Assembly (NCBI GenBank): GCA_963789785.1
Contig: CAWBNC010000024.1
Location: 110,537 to 174,536 of the forward strand
Direction: 5' to 3'
DNA: 64,000 bases
From: JAEULH01 sp963789785
Lineage (GTDB): Bacteria; Pseudomonadota; Alphaproteobacteria; Rhodospirillales; Defluviicoccaceae
Program-made: the position numbers and the translations under genes
Part shown: positions 20,743-29,058 of the stretch, one piece after another
Numbering within the stretch: the first letter of the stretch is position 1
Layout: the number at the start of each line of letters is the position of its first letter
Notes under the pieces: model-generated
What the model saw: only the letters and a program-made list of their open reading frames with translations
What the model was told of the DNA's origin: nothing
Database searches by the model: none

Positions 20743-22068
20743 TTAGCAGGCTGCTGAAAAGGGTGGCGGTTTTTGCGCGTTCGTGATTCCTGATCTCGGG
20801 TTGGTGGTGATTGGAGGTCGGGATGCGCGGGAGCGACACGGTTCGTGGGAGGCTGTTCAGCTATGTGGACCTGGAGAAGCGGGTCCGTGCGGATCATCCG
20901 CTGCGGTTGATCCGCGGCATTGTCAACGCGACGCTGGCCGGGCTCTCGGGTGAGTTCGACGGGCTGTATTCGCCCCATGGCCGCGAGTCGATCCCGCCGG
21001 AGCGGCTGCTGCGGGCGCTCTTGTTGCAGGCGTTCTATTCGATCCGCTCGGAGCGGCAACTGGTGGAGCGGATCGAGTTCGACCTTCTGTTCCGCTGGTT
21101 CGTCGGCCTGGGCGTCGACGATCCGGTGTGGGATGCGACGACCTTTACCAAGAACCGCGACCGGCTGCTGGAAGGCGATGTGGCGGTGAAGTTTCTGGCC
21201 GGGGTGCTGGCGCAGCCGCAGGTGAAGACGCTCTTGTCCGGCGAGCACTTTTCGGTGGACGGCACGCTGCTGGAGGCCTGGGCCAGCACCAAGAGCTTCC
21301 GCCCCAAGGACGGCTCCGGAGCGCCGCCGGATGCGGGACGCAATGGCGAGCAGGACTTCCGCGGGCAGAAGCGCGGCAACGAGACGCATGCGTCTGCCAC
21401 CGATCCGGATGCCAGGCTCTACCGCAAGGGCCGCGGCAAGGAGGCGAAGCTCTGCTTCATGGGGCATGCGCTGATGGAGAACCGCAACGGGCTGATCGTC
21501 GGCGCCGTCGCCACCCGCGCCTCGGGCCACGCCGAGCGGCTGGCCGCCGTGGAGCTGATCACGCCGCACGCGGAGGCGCCGGGGCGGCCGGAGCCGATCA
21601 CGCTGGGCGCCGACAAGGGGTACGACGCCCAGGACTTCATAGCCGAGCTGGGCGAGATCGACGTCACCGCGCACGTGGCGCAGAACCTCAGCGGCCGGCG
21701 CTCGGCGATCGACGACGAGACGGCGCGCGATCCCGGCTACACGGTCAGCCTGCGCATCCGCAAGCGCATCGAGGAGGCCTTCGGCTGGGCCAAGACCATC
21801 GCCGGGCTCAGCAAGGCCCGCCACCGCGGGCTGGCGAAGATCGACTGGCAGTTCACCTTCGCCATGGCCGCCTACAATCTCGTCCGGCTGCCAAAGCTGC
21901 TCAAAGCCCCGGCTTGACGGCCGGACTCCGTCCGGAGTGTCCTCAGCGCCCGAAAACTCCCGGCCAAACGACGGTAGCAACGACGGTAGCCAGCATCAGC
22001 GCAAGCAAATGACCCCACACCAACCGCGAAGATCCGGGCAACCAGGCGCCATTTCAGCAGCCTTTTAG
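20743..22068 (+). mobile_element. Intact IS5-like insertion sequence (copy 2)
   Basis: The element spans about 20747-22064. Its ends are imperfect inverted repeats sharing AGGCTGCTGAAA: the left end begins CAGGCTGCTGAAAAGG and the right end is the complement of AAGGCTGCTGAAATGG. It is flanked by TTAG at 20743-20746 and again at 22065-22068, a 4-bp target duplication. Copy 1 abuts CTAG, so the target pattern is YTAG, as in several IS5-family members. The length of about 1.3 kb also fits the family. Confidence 0.85.
20823..21917 (+). CDS. IS5-family transposase, intact
   Basis: A 364-residue DDE transposase with an N-terminal DUF772-type domain (PPERLLRALLLQAFYSIRSE) and a C-terminal catalytic domain. 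The likely catalytic acidic residues are in HFSVDGTLLEAW, TLGADKGYDAQDF and RIEEAFGWAKT. The start is ATG 20823 with GGAGGT 5 bases upstream. The gene is complete and may be active. It would be the source of any transposition of the copy at 8.4 kb. Confidence 0.9.
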   Translation: MRGSDTVRGRLFSYVDLEKRVRADHPLRLIRGIVNATLAGLSGEFDGLYSPHGRESIPPERLLRALLLQAFYSIRSERQLVERIEFDLLFRWFVGLGVDDPVWDATTFTKNRDRLLEGDVAVKFLAGVLAQPQVKTLLSGEHFSVDGTLLEAWASTKSFRPKDGSGAPPDAGRNGEQDFRGQKRGNETHASATDPDARLYRKGRGKEAKLCFMGHALMENRNGLIVGAVATRASGHAERLAAVELITPHAEAPGRPEPITLGADKGYDAQDFIAELGEIDVTAHVAQNLSGRRSAIDDETARDPGYTVSLRIRKRIEEAFGWAKTIAGLSKARHRGLAKIDWQFTFAMAAYNLVRLPKLLKAPA

Positions 22069-22125
22069 GGCTTAGCTTAAGAGCACGGGACGCGTTCGCG
22101 GTTCCTTACCGCAGCACGAGCCGTC

Positions 22126-22472
22126 TCATTTCGAGCGCGAGGGCGCCTCTGTGAATCGCTGGCGGCTGCGGAAGAAAATGAGGGCGTCGGCGACAGGATC
22201 GTAAAGGGCGACGCTTTCCTGCTCGTTTGCATTGGTTCGCGCGACGATGGCGAGGCCCGTTCGTCGGGGCTGAGATTGACCGGCTGATACGGGACATCGG
22301 CCGGGAAGTAGACGAAGTCGCCGAACTCGTTGACAACGGTGTGCCGCAGCGGGTGGCCGTAGCGGGTCTCGACCCGCCCCGCGAGAATGTATATCGCGGT
22401 CTCATAGCCGCGATGGACGTGCGGCCTGGCGGCGCCTCGGGCGGATTTTTTCGGCGGCGGCGTTCGCGGCAT
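22126..22472 (-). CDS. Cupin-domain protein, frameshifted
   Basis: Small single-cupin protein of about 115 residues. The beta-barrel motif reads RPHVHRGYETAIYILAGRVE, with the metal-ligand pattern HxH followed by Glu. The second motif is FGDFVYFPADVPYQPVNLS. A frameshift near 22260 separates this part from a C-terminal segment reading IVARTNANEQESVALYDP. The start at 22472 is the nearest ATG, and no strong Shine-Dalgarno sequence is seen. The substrate is unknown. Its head-to-head neighbour is the OsmC gene. Confidence 0.65.
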
Positions 22473-22552
22473 TAGCTTCAAGCAACCCGCTCCGCGAGCC
22501 GGTACGATAAGGTTCCCGTTATGACACAGACATTGGATGGCAGGAGGACGTG

Positions 22553-22978
22553 ATGAAGGCTCGGACAGCGCACGCAACCTGGAACGGCGATCTTGCGGGC
22601 GGCAGCGGCGAAGTCGCCCTGGGCAGCGGCGCCTACAAGGACAGCTACTCGTTCAAGTCCCGCTTCGAGGAGGGCAGCGGCACCAACCCGGAAGAGCTCA
22701 TCGCCGCCGCCGAAGCCGGCTGCTTTTCGATGGCGCTCGCCCACAGTCTTGCCAGCGCCGGGTTCAAGCCGGAGTCGGTCACGACCAAGGTCGCGGTCCA
22801 TCTGACCAAGGCCGGCGACGGCTTTGAGATCCCCCGTATCGAGCTTGAGGTCGAGGCCAAGGTTCCCGGCATCGACGAGGCGACGTTCCAGGACCACGCC
22901 GCAAAAACCAAGGTCGGCTGCCCGGTTTCCAAGGCCCTCGCCGGCCCCGAGATCACCCTCTCGGCGCGCCTGACCTGA
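22553..22978 (+). CDS. osmC: OsmC-family peroxiredoxin
   Basis: Thiol peroxidase that reduces organic hydroperoxides. The intact 141-residue protein carries both redox cysteines of the family, in AAEAGCFSMALAHSL and KTKVGCPVSKALAG. The latter is the OsmC subgroup signature. Length matches OsmC (about 140 residues). The start is ATG 22553 with AGGAGG 5 bases upstream; a GTG directly before it is less likely. It is divergent from the cupin gene. Confidence 0.9.
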   Translation: MKARTAHATWNGDLAGGSGEVALGSGAYKDSYSFKSRFEEGSGTNPEELIAAAEAGCFSMALAHSLASAGFKPESVTTKVAVHLTKAGDGFEIPRIELEVEAKVPGIDEATFQDHAAKTKVGCPVSKALAGPEITLSARLT

Positions 22979-22987
22979 GCGCTCACG

Positions 22988-23004
22988 CCGCCGCTAAGCG
23001 GCGG
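22988..23004. terminator. Hairpin between convergent osmC and sensor kinase genes
   Basis: Arms CCGCCGC (22988-22994) and GCGGCGG (22998-23004) with a three-base loop. It lies between the osmC stop (22978) and the stop of the sensor kinase (23013), so it could end transcription from both sides. No T-run follows. Confidence 0.5.
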
Positions 23005-23012
23005 AACGCGCC

Positions 23013-24344
23013 TCAAGCTTGGCGAAATGCCGGTAACTGGAACGCGGCTTCGAAACCGTCCGTGTGACCGGTTGCCGGTGAATGCATGCTTAGGGTTCCC
23101 TGTGCGCCGTCGGCGATCGCCTTGGCGATGGAAAGGCCAAGCCCACTACCGCCCGAAATGGCTTGGCCGCGTTCGAAGCGTGCGGTGAGCCGTTCCAACG
23201 TCTCGACCGGAACAGGCGGACCCTCATTGACCACGCGAAGCAGGCCGTCACTGCTCAGACTCACGCGTACGGGCGCCCCGTCCGCGCCATACTTGAGGGC
23301 ATTCTCCATCAGGTTACGGCTCAGGATGGCGAAAGCATCTGGGTCGATATCGGACAGCACCGGGTCCGCCGGAGTTTCAAACACGACTCTCCCGCATCCC
23401 GCGTCTAGCTCTGCGATTATCATCCGCAGGACCGGTCGCATATCCCCAGCGGTCCCGGTTCTCAGACGACCGCCTTCAGCGCGCGCTAGTTGCATGAGCT
23501 TTTCGGCAAGCCGTTTCAGACGCTTTAGCGCCGCCTCGATGTTCGTTACGCGCTGGCCTGCGGCCGGATCGTCGGTTTCCGCGATCAGCCTCTGTGCCTG
23601 GGCCAGCGCCGCTGCCACCGGTGTGCGCAACTCGTGTGCGGCATTTGTGGCAAAGCTGCGTTCGGCGTCGAGTGCGCGACGGAGTTGCTCCAGCAGTTGG
23701 TTGACGGCCTGCGCGATTGGTGTGATCTCGCTGGGCAGTTTGTCGTCTGCGACCGGCGTCAGATCGGCAGAACCGCGGGTCGAGAGCGCGGTGCTGTAGC
23801 GGCGGATGGGCCGCAGGCCTGAGTGAAGGACAACGAAGATTCCCAGTAAGGCGAGAGGAACGACGAGCGCCAGCGGAAGCGCAAGCGTCATGAGCACCTT
23901 ACGCGCCACCTCCGCACGATGGCTTTGCGGCTCGGCCACGGCGATGGTGATCGTGCCTTGTAATGCCGCGTCATAGTAAAGCCTATGGGTCGCAGTTTGG
24001 CGGAAGCCCATGCCGTCGAACGGTGGAAAGTCTGCATCCTCGGCTCTATGCGAGCGCAACAACACGCGGCCCTGATCATCGCGCACCAGATAGGTGAAGA
24101 ATTCTTCGTGCGGGCGCAGCGTGGCGACGCGCTGGCTGATGCCACGATCTTCGCGGCTGATGATGTCGAGCGCCGCCAGCGGCAGGATGCGCTGTGCGGT
24201 TTCTTCAAGCGTCGAATCGAAAACTTGGTTCATCTCGTCGCGTAGAATGGCCGCCGTGACCAGCGCGGTCGCGATCCACAACGCTGAAATGCCAAGTCCA
24301 ATCGCCAGCGCCAGCCGTCCCTGAAGCGAGCCGGGCGCCCTCAT
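23013..24344 (-). CDS. Sensor histidine kinase, QseC/PmrB type
   Basis: A 443-residue membrane sensor kinase. TM1 is at about residues 10-33 (ALAIGLGISALWIATALVTA) and TM2 at about 150-175. Between them lies a periplasmic domain of about 115 residues, followed by HAMP. The phospho-acceptor motif is AAHELRTPVAAAL, the N box is LMENALKYG and the G box is GSGLGLSIAKAI. The start ATG (24344) overlaps the stop of the response regulator gene as ATGA. The stimulus is unknown. The divergent PepSY and cytochrome b561 genes suggest a periplasmic redox, haem or metal signal. Confidence 0.88.
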   Translation of the reverse strand: MRAPGSLQGRLALAIGLGISALWIATALVTAAILRDEMNQVFDSTLEETAQRILPLAALDIISREDRGISQRVATLRPHEEFFTYLVRDDQGRVLLRSHRAEDADFPPFDGMGFRQTATHRLYYDAALQGTITIAVAEPQSHRAEVARKVLMTLALPLALVVPLALLGIFVVLHSGLRPIRRYSTALSTRGSADLTPVADDKLPSEITPIAQAVNQLLEQLRRALDAERSFATNAAHELRTPVAAALAQAQRLIAETDDPAAGQRVTNIEAALKRLKRLAEKLMQLARAEGGRLRTGTAGDMRPVLRMIIAELDAGCGRVVFETPADPVLSDIDPDAFAILSRNLMENALKYGADGAPVRVSLSSDGLLRVVNEGPPVPVETLERLTARFERGQAISGGSGLGLSIAKAIADGAQGTLSMHSPATGHTDGFEAAFQLPAFRQA

Positions 24345-25000
24345 GGTGCGCCCAGCCGGTAGCCCAGGCCGCGCACGGTCTCGATCGTGGTGCGCCCGAG
24401 CTTCTTACGCAATCGGCTGACATGCACTTCGATGGTGTTGCTCTCGATTTCGATATCGAGAGAATAGAGCCGCTCTTCGAGCTGAGTTTTGGACAGCAGT
24501 TGTCCGGGCCGCTGAAAAAAAGCCTCAAGCAGCACCCATTCGCGCGCGGTTAACGGCACTGGCCTGCCCTTGCGGCGGACCGACCGCGCCGCCAGGTCGA
24601 CCTCCAGATCACCCAGCGCGATCAGCGGATTGGGATTGCCCGAATAGCGCCGCGCGACCGCGTTCAGCCTCGCCGAGAGTTCGGACAGATCGAAGGGTTT
24701 AACCATGTAATCGTCGGCGCCCGCATTCAGCCCTTCGATCCGGTCGCTGATCTGGTCCAGCGCGGTCAGGATGATGACCGGCGTCACGTCGCCCCGCCGC
24801 CGCCGCGCACGCAGCAAGGCCTGACCGCGCCCGTCGGGTAGCATCAGGTCTAGCAGGATCAGATCGTAGACAGCGACGGCCAGATATTCGGCGGCGCCAT
24901 CGAGCCGGGATGCCCAGTCCACGGCATGGCCGTCGGCGACAATCTGGTCGCGCACCGCCGCACCCAGCACCGTATCGTCCTCGATCAGCAGCACGCGCAT
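24341..25000 (-). CDS. OmpR/PhoB-family response regulator
   Basis: Cytosolic transcription factor paired with the kinase downstream. The receiver domain shows LLIEDD, the phospho-acceptor in LILLDLMLPDGRG and the conserved Lys in YMVKPFDLSEL. The C-terminal winged helix has the recognition-helix region NTIEVHVSRLRKKLG. The start was set at ATG 25000 (MRVLLIEDD), giving 219 residues, normal for the family. The divergent promoter region next to it holds a long palindrome that it may bind. Confidence 0.9.
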   Translation of the reverse strand: MRVLLIEDDTVLGAAVRDQIVADGHAVDWASRLDGAAEYLAVAVYDLILLDLMLPDGRGQALLRARRRRGDVTPVIILTALDQISDRIEGLNAGADDYMVKPFDLSELSARLNAVARRYSGNPNPLIALGDLEVDLAARSVRRKGRPVPLTAREWVLLEAFFQRPGQLLSKTQLEERLYSLDIEIESNTIEVHVSRLRKKLGRTTIETVRGLGYRLGAP

Positions 25001-25048
25001 GCCGCATTCACTCCGTTCTGCCGGTCGGTCTCTTATCACTTGCGAAGC

Positions 25049-25096
25049 TGACGCGCGCCTGAAGCGCATGGCGCCGTCCGCTTCAGGTGCGCGTCA
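25049..25096. promoter_or_regulatory. 48-bp interrupted palindrome in the divergent regulator/PepSY promoter region
   Basis: Left arm TGACGCGCGCCTGAAGCG (25049-25066) and right arm CGCTTCAGGTGCGCGTCA (25079-25096) are reverse complements except for one base. They are separated by 12 bases. The element lies between the response regulator start (25000) and the PepSY start (25146). It is too long for a simple dimer site. It could be two operators for the regulator or a transcript hairpin. Confidence 0.65.
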
Positions 25097-25145
25097 GGAT
25101 ACGGGGCTACAAGACCCATGATCACCTTGTGCAGGAGATGAATTG

Positions 25146-25526
25146 ATGAAGAAATACCTGATGATGACGATCCTGATCGCAGGCCTTGTCACGACGGCGG
25201 CCGGTGTCGCCCACGCCGACGATGACGATTGCACCGTTCCCATGACCAACTGGCAGCCGCGCGAGACGGTTCAGCAGATGGCCGAGGCGCAGGGCTGGAC
25301 CGTGCGCCGGATCAAGACCGATGACGGCTGCTACGAGATCAAAGGACGCGATGCGCGGGGTCGCAAGATCGAGGTCAAGGTCGATCCCGGCACGCTGGCC
25401 ATTGTCGAGATGGAATATGAGGATGACGACGACCGCGGGCGCGGGATAGCCCCGGCCCCAGCCGGGACGGCCCAGCCGCCCGCCAATGGTCTTTCCACGC
25501 CGGACAGCAAGCCCGTGGTCGAGTAA
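25146..25526 (+). CDS. Periplasmic PepSY-domain protein
   Basis: A 126-residue protein with a signal peptide (MKKYLMMTILIAGLVTTAAG, cleavage after AHA). It contains one PepSY domain, visible from QPRETVQQMAEAQGWTVRRI through GCYEIKGRDARGRKIEVKVD. The tail is acidic (EYEDDDD) and then Pro/Ala-rich. PepSY domains are linked to protease inhibition and to haem/metal-associated membrane proteins. It starts at ATG 25146 with AGGAGA upstream. It is divergent from the two-component genes and 154 bases upstream of the cytochrome b561 gene, so both may be targets of the regulator. Confidence 0.8.
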   Translation: MKKYLMMTILIAGLVTTAAGVAHADDDDCTVPMTNWQPRETVQQMAEAQGWTVRRIKTDDGCYEIKGRDARGRKIEVKVDPGTLAIVEMEYEDDDDRGRGIAPAPAGTAQPPANGLSTPDSKPVVE

Positions 25527-25680
25527 TGAATTGCGTTCTGGACATGCGTGCGGTGATTCTACTCCCGGCACCAAATATCCCGCAGTTTGTGGCTTTAATC
25601 GGAGTTAACTCAGCCGAGTGAAGCACAATGTATGATGTTGTTGTCATCTCAAAGTCAACACCGATGAAGGATTTAATATC

Positions 25681-26232
25681 GTGGACTGGAGAAATTCCAC
25701 TGACCGCTACGGATCGCTGTCGATCGGCATGCACTGGCTGATGCTGCTGCTGCTGATTGCAGTTTACGTGGCGATCAACCTGCATGACTTTGCGCCCAAA
25801 GGAAGTGACCTGCGAGCAGAGCTCAAGGTCTGGCACTTCACACTCGGCCTCTGCGTTCTAGCCCTGGTTTTTGCACGCCTTGTGACGCGCCTGTTTACCG
25901 GACCCACTCCAAGCATCACGCCGCCAATACCTCGTTGGCAGAAGCATCTGGCTGAGGCCATGCATCTCGCACTGTATATCTTCATGCTCAGCATGCCGAT
26001 GCTCGGGTGGCTCGCCGTAAGTGCGAAAGGCGCACCGGTCCTTTTCTTCGGCCTGCAACTGCCGGCGCTTATCAGTCAGGACAAGGAACTCTACAATTTG
26101 CTTAAGGAGGTACACGAGACGATCGGCACCATCGGCTACTACCTGATCGGTCTGCATGCCGCAGCAGCCCTAGTCCATCACTATGTGATCCACGACAATA
26201 CCTTGCTGCGAATCCTGCCGACGCGACGCTGA
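25681..26232 (+). CDS. Cytochrome b561-type di-haem membrane protein
   Basis: A 183-residue protein with four hydrophobic helices. Candidate haem-ligand histidines are in GMHWLMLLL, LKVWHFTLG, AEAMHLALY and LIGLHAAAALVHHYV, the pattern of bacterial b561 (CybB-like) proteins. These move electrons between membrane quinol and the periplasm; CybB has been described as a superoxide:quinone oxidoreductase. The start is GTG 25681, chosen because MDWRNSTDRYGSLSI matches the usual N-terminus. It ends just before the transposase cluster. Confidence 0.85.
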   Translation: MDWRNSTDRYGSLSIGMHWLMLLLLIAVYVAINLHDFAPKGSDLRAELKVWHFTLGLCVLALVFARLVTRLFTGPTPSITPPIPRWQKHLAEAMHLALYIFMLSMPMLGWLAVSAKGAPVLFFGLQLPALISQDKELYNLLKEVHETIGTIGYYLIGLHAAAALVHHYVIHDNTLLRILPTRR

Positions 26233-26327
26233 ATACACTCAGAAGTCGTGTTGGAGGTGGGACCGTCTGAATACAAAAAGCCCACAAGGCCTTGCGTCAA
26301 ACCCAGATCGGTCTCTAGTGCACTGAT

Positions 26328-27281
26328 TTATTCGGATGGTACAGGCAGGCGGTTGAGCTTGGCGAGGATGGATTGGGCGGGTTTGGTCCAGACGAAGGGG
26401 TTTGGGGTGCGGTTGTGCTCCCGAATGTATCTGCGGATGGCTTCCTGGAGATCGGCGACGGATTTGAAGACGCCGCGCCGGATGCGCCTTCGGGAGATGA
26501 TGGAGAAGAAGCCTTCGACGGCGTTGATCCAAGAGGCGGAGGTGGGGGTGAAATGGAAGATCCAGCACGGATGGTCGACCAGCCATTGCCTGACCTTGGG
26601 GTGTTTGTGGGTGGCGTAGTTGTCGGCGATGGCGTGGATGATTTTGCCGGCCGGGACGGTGCGTTCCACGGCGTTGAGGAACTTGATGAACTCCGCGTGG
26701 GTGTGCTTCGGCATGCAGCGGCCGACCACGGTGCCCTCGAGGATATTGAGGGCGGCAAACAGCGTTGTGGTGCCGTTGCGCTTGTAGTCGTGGGTCATGG
26801 TGCCGCACTTGCCGGGTTTGAGGGGCAGGCCCGGCTGGGTGCGGTCGAGGGCCTGGATCTGGCTTTTCTCGTCGATGGACACGACCACCGCGTGGGCGGG
26901 CGGGTTCATGTAGAGGCCGACGATGTCCTCGACTTTGGCGGCGAAGGCCGGATCGTTGGATTTCTTGAAGGTGCGGATGCGATGGGGTTGGAGACGATGG
27001 GCTTCCCAGATGCGTTGCACGGCACTCAGGCTGATGCCGACCGCCTTGGCGACCATGCGCCCCGTCCAGTGGGTGGCTTCGCCGGGTGGTTCGCCGCAGG
27101 GCAGGGCCAGAACCCTGGCTACCGTTGCCGCCGGGAGAGGCGCTTTGCCGGGCTTGCGCGTCTTGTCGCGCAGCAGCCCGTCCACCCCCTCCTCGGCAAA
27201 GCGCTGCTGCCAGCGCCATACCGCCGGGCGGCTGGCATCGGTTCGGCGGAGACTGTCAGCAATTCCGTGCGGGGCCCGCTT
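26328..27281 (-). pseudogene. IS630-family transposase, N-terminus lost
   Basis: The coding sequence is continuous from about KRAPHGIADSLRRT to the stop at 26328. It contains the helix-turn-helix region (RPAVWRWQQRFAEEGVDGLL) and the IS630 DDE catalytic core: VVSIDEKSQIQALDR, AIADNYATHKHP and ASWINAVEGFFS. The usual first 30-40 residues are missing. The reading frame runs directly into the end of the IS256-type gene at 27284. No matching inverted repeats or TA duplication were found around it. Confidence 0.82.
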
Positions 27282-27283
27282 TA

Positions 27284-28498
27284 TCACGCCAAAGTAAAGC
27301 GGTCTTCGAACAGGATGGCGAACTGGGCCTTGGCCATGCACCATTCGCGAGGTGGCATTTTCCACTCCTTTGCCGCCAGGTTCAACACCAGGTACAGGAG
27401 CTTCAAGGCGCTGTCGTCGGTGGGAAAGTGTCCCCTGGTTCTCACCGCCCGGCGCAGTTTGGCATTCAGACTTTCTATGGCGTTTGTGGTGTAGATGATC
27501 CGGCGCACCTCATCAGGGAACGCGAAGAACGGAATGACTTCCGACCAGTTCCGCCGCCAGGACTGGGCGATCGCCGGGTATTTCTTCCCCCAATGGCCGT
27601 CGGAGAAGTCTTCAAGGGCAGTCTTTCCGGCATCGGCGTCCTTGGCCCTGTAGATCTGCTTCAGCGTTGCCGCCACCGCCCGGCGGTCCTTGTACGAGAC
27701 GAAGGCCAGCGAATGGCGGATCAGATGGACGACGCAGGTCTGGACCTGGGCCTGCGGAAAGACTGCCGTAATCGCTTCCGGAAAGCCCTTCAGGCCGTCA
27801 ACGACGGCGATCAGCACGTCCTCGATGCCGCGACCCTTGAGCTCGTTCATGACCCGCAGCCAGAATTTGGCGCCCTCGCTCTGCTCGATCCAAAGGCCGA
27901 GGATTTCCTTGGTTCCGTCCGGCCGGACACCGAGGGCGACGTAAACGGCCTTGTTCCTGACCGTCCCTTCGTCGCGCACCTTGATCCGGATCGCATCGAA
28001 GAAGATCAGAGCATAGAGTGCTTCCAGGGGCCGGTTCTGCCACTCCGCCACCTCTTCGAGCACCGCGTCGGTGACGGCGCTGACCAGGTCGGGCGAGACG
28101 TCGATCCCGTAGAGCTCGCGCAGGTGCCCCTGGATCTCGCGGGTGTTCATGCCGCGGGCGTACATCGAGATGATCTTCTCGTCGAAGCCGGGAAACCGCC
28201 GCTGATACTTGGCGATCAGCTGCGGATCGAAGCTCGACAGCCGATCGCGCGGAATATCGAGCGCGATCTTGCCCGTCCCGGTCAGAACCGTCTTCCTGCC
28301 ATAACCGTTGCGGCGGTTGCCGTCACCCTCGCCGGCGTCGAGATGATGATCCATCTCCGCGTTCAATGCCCGCTCGGCCAGTGCCTTCTTCAGCTCATCC
28401 AGCAAGCCGTCCTTGTCAAAGGCGGTCTTCGCATCGGCTCCACCCAGAAGCTGGTCGACCAGGGCATCGGGAATAACCGGCTGTTTGCGTCGTGCCAT
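27284..28498 (-). CDS. IS256-family (mutator-type) transposase
   Basis: An intact 404-residue transposase. The catalytic residues are in YALIFFDAIRIKVRDEG (Asp), IAVVDGLKGFPEAI (Asp) and YTTNAIESLNAKLRR (Glu), the last being the IS256 signature. The start was chosen at ATG 28498 (MARRKQPVIPD) because GGAGGAGAG lies just upstream. The stop at 27284 touches the truncated IS630 reading frame with no space for a normal right end, so the element may be truncated there. The left end should lie within 28500-28700 but could not be fixed. Confidence 0.9.
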   Translation of the reverse strand: MARRKQPVIPDALVDQLLGGADAKTAFDKDGLLDELKKALAERALNAEMDHHLDAGEGDGNRRNGYGRKTVLTGTGKIALDIPRDRLSSFDPQLIAKYQRRFPGFDEKIISMYARGMNTREIQGHLRELYGIDVSPDLVSAVTDAVLEEVAEWQNRPLEALYALIFFDAIRIKVRDEGTVRNKAVYVALGVRPDGTKEILGLWIEQSEGAKFWLRVMNELKGRGIEDVLIAVVDGLKGFPEAITAVFPQAQVQTCVVHLIRHSLAFVSYKDRRAVAATLKQIYRAKDADAGKTALEDFSDGHWGKKYPAIAQSWRRNWSEVIPFFAFPDEVRRIIYTTNAIESLNAKLRRAVRTRGHFPTDDSALKLLYLVLNLAAKEWKMPPREWCMAKAQFAILFEDRFTLA

Positions 28499-28863
28499 AC
28501 GATCTCTCCTCCAACTCTCAGTTATGGCCTCGATTCCTGACACTCCTGTTCGGGCCACCAGGAGACTCTCCGCCGACAGAAGAACAATGTTGGCCCGCTG
28601 CGCATGGCGCGATCACCGGCGACGGCGAAGGTGCACGCTGCCGGCAGCTAGTGGTTAAGCCGAGACGGAAGAGTCCGGCCGGAATCTGACTTAAATACCG
28701 GCATTCCCCTCGCGGAACGCAGAAAAAAGGGTGCTATCTGTCTGATTCTATCCACTATGACAGCGACGGCGTGGCCCCAGGTGTCTCATCCGCCTCAGTC
28801 CCAACCGCTCGGCGCGTAGCCGCTGTCAGTCGCATGAACCCGCAGCAGCACCAACCGGGTTCT
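28499..28863. other. Intergenic region left of the IS256-type gene
   Basis: About 360 bases. The first ~80 probably belong to the left end of the IS256-type element (GATTCCTGACACTCCTG at about 28533 is a candidate for its terminal region). The rest, up to the ybdD stop, shows no gene or clear terminator. Confidence 0.3.
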
Positions 28864-29058
28864 TCAGCAGCAGCGCATGCCGCCGCCGCCGCCGTAGCGG
28901 TGGTCGATCCTGTGACGGAAAAAGTCGGCCCGGGACAGGACCGGCGCATCGGGATGGTGCGTGCGGCAGTGCTCAAGATAACCGTCATAGTCCGGGATGG
29001 CGAAGACCTGCCGCGCCGCCCGGCACATCCGGTGCCAGCGTTCTGTCCAGTTACGCAT
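28864..29058 (-). CDS. ybdD: YbdD/YjiX (DUF466) small protein
   Basis: A 64-residue cytosolic protein with the family core FAIPDYDGYLEHCRTHHPD and the invariant C-terminus MRCC. In enterobacteria the homologues YbdD and YjiX are encoded directly after the CstA and BtsT pyruvate transporters and are needed for their activity. Here too the gene follows cstA and overlaps its end by 8 bases, supporting coupled translation. The start ATG is at 29058. Confidence 0.9.
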   Translation of the reverse strand: MRNWTERWHRMCRAARQVFAIPDYDGYLEHCRTHHPDAPVLSRADFFRHRIDHRYGGGGGMRCC

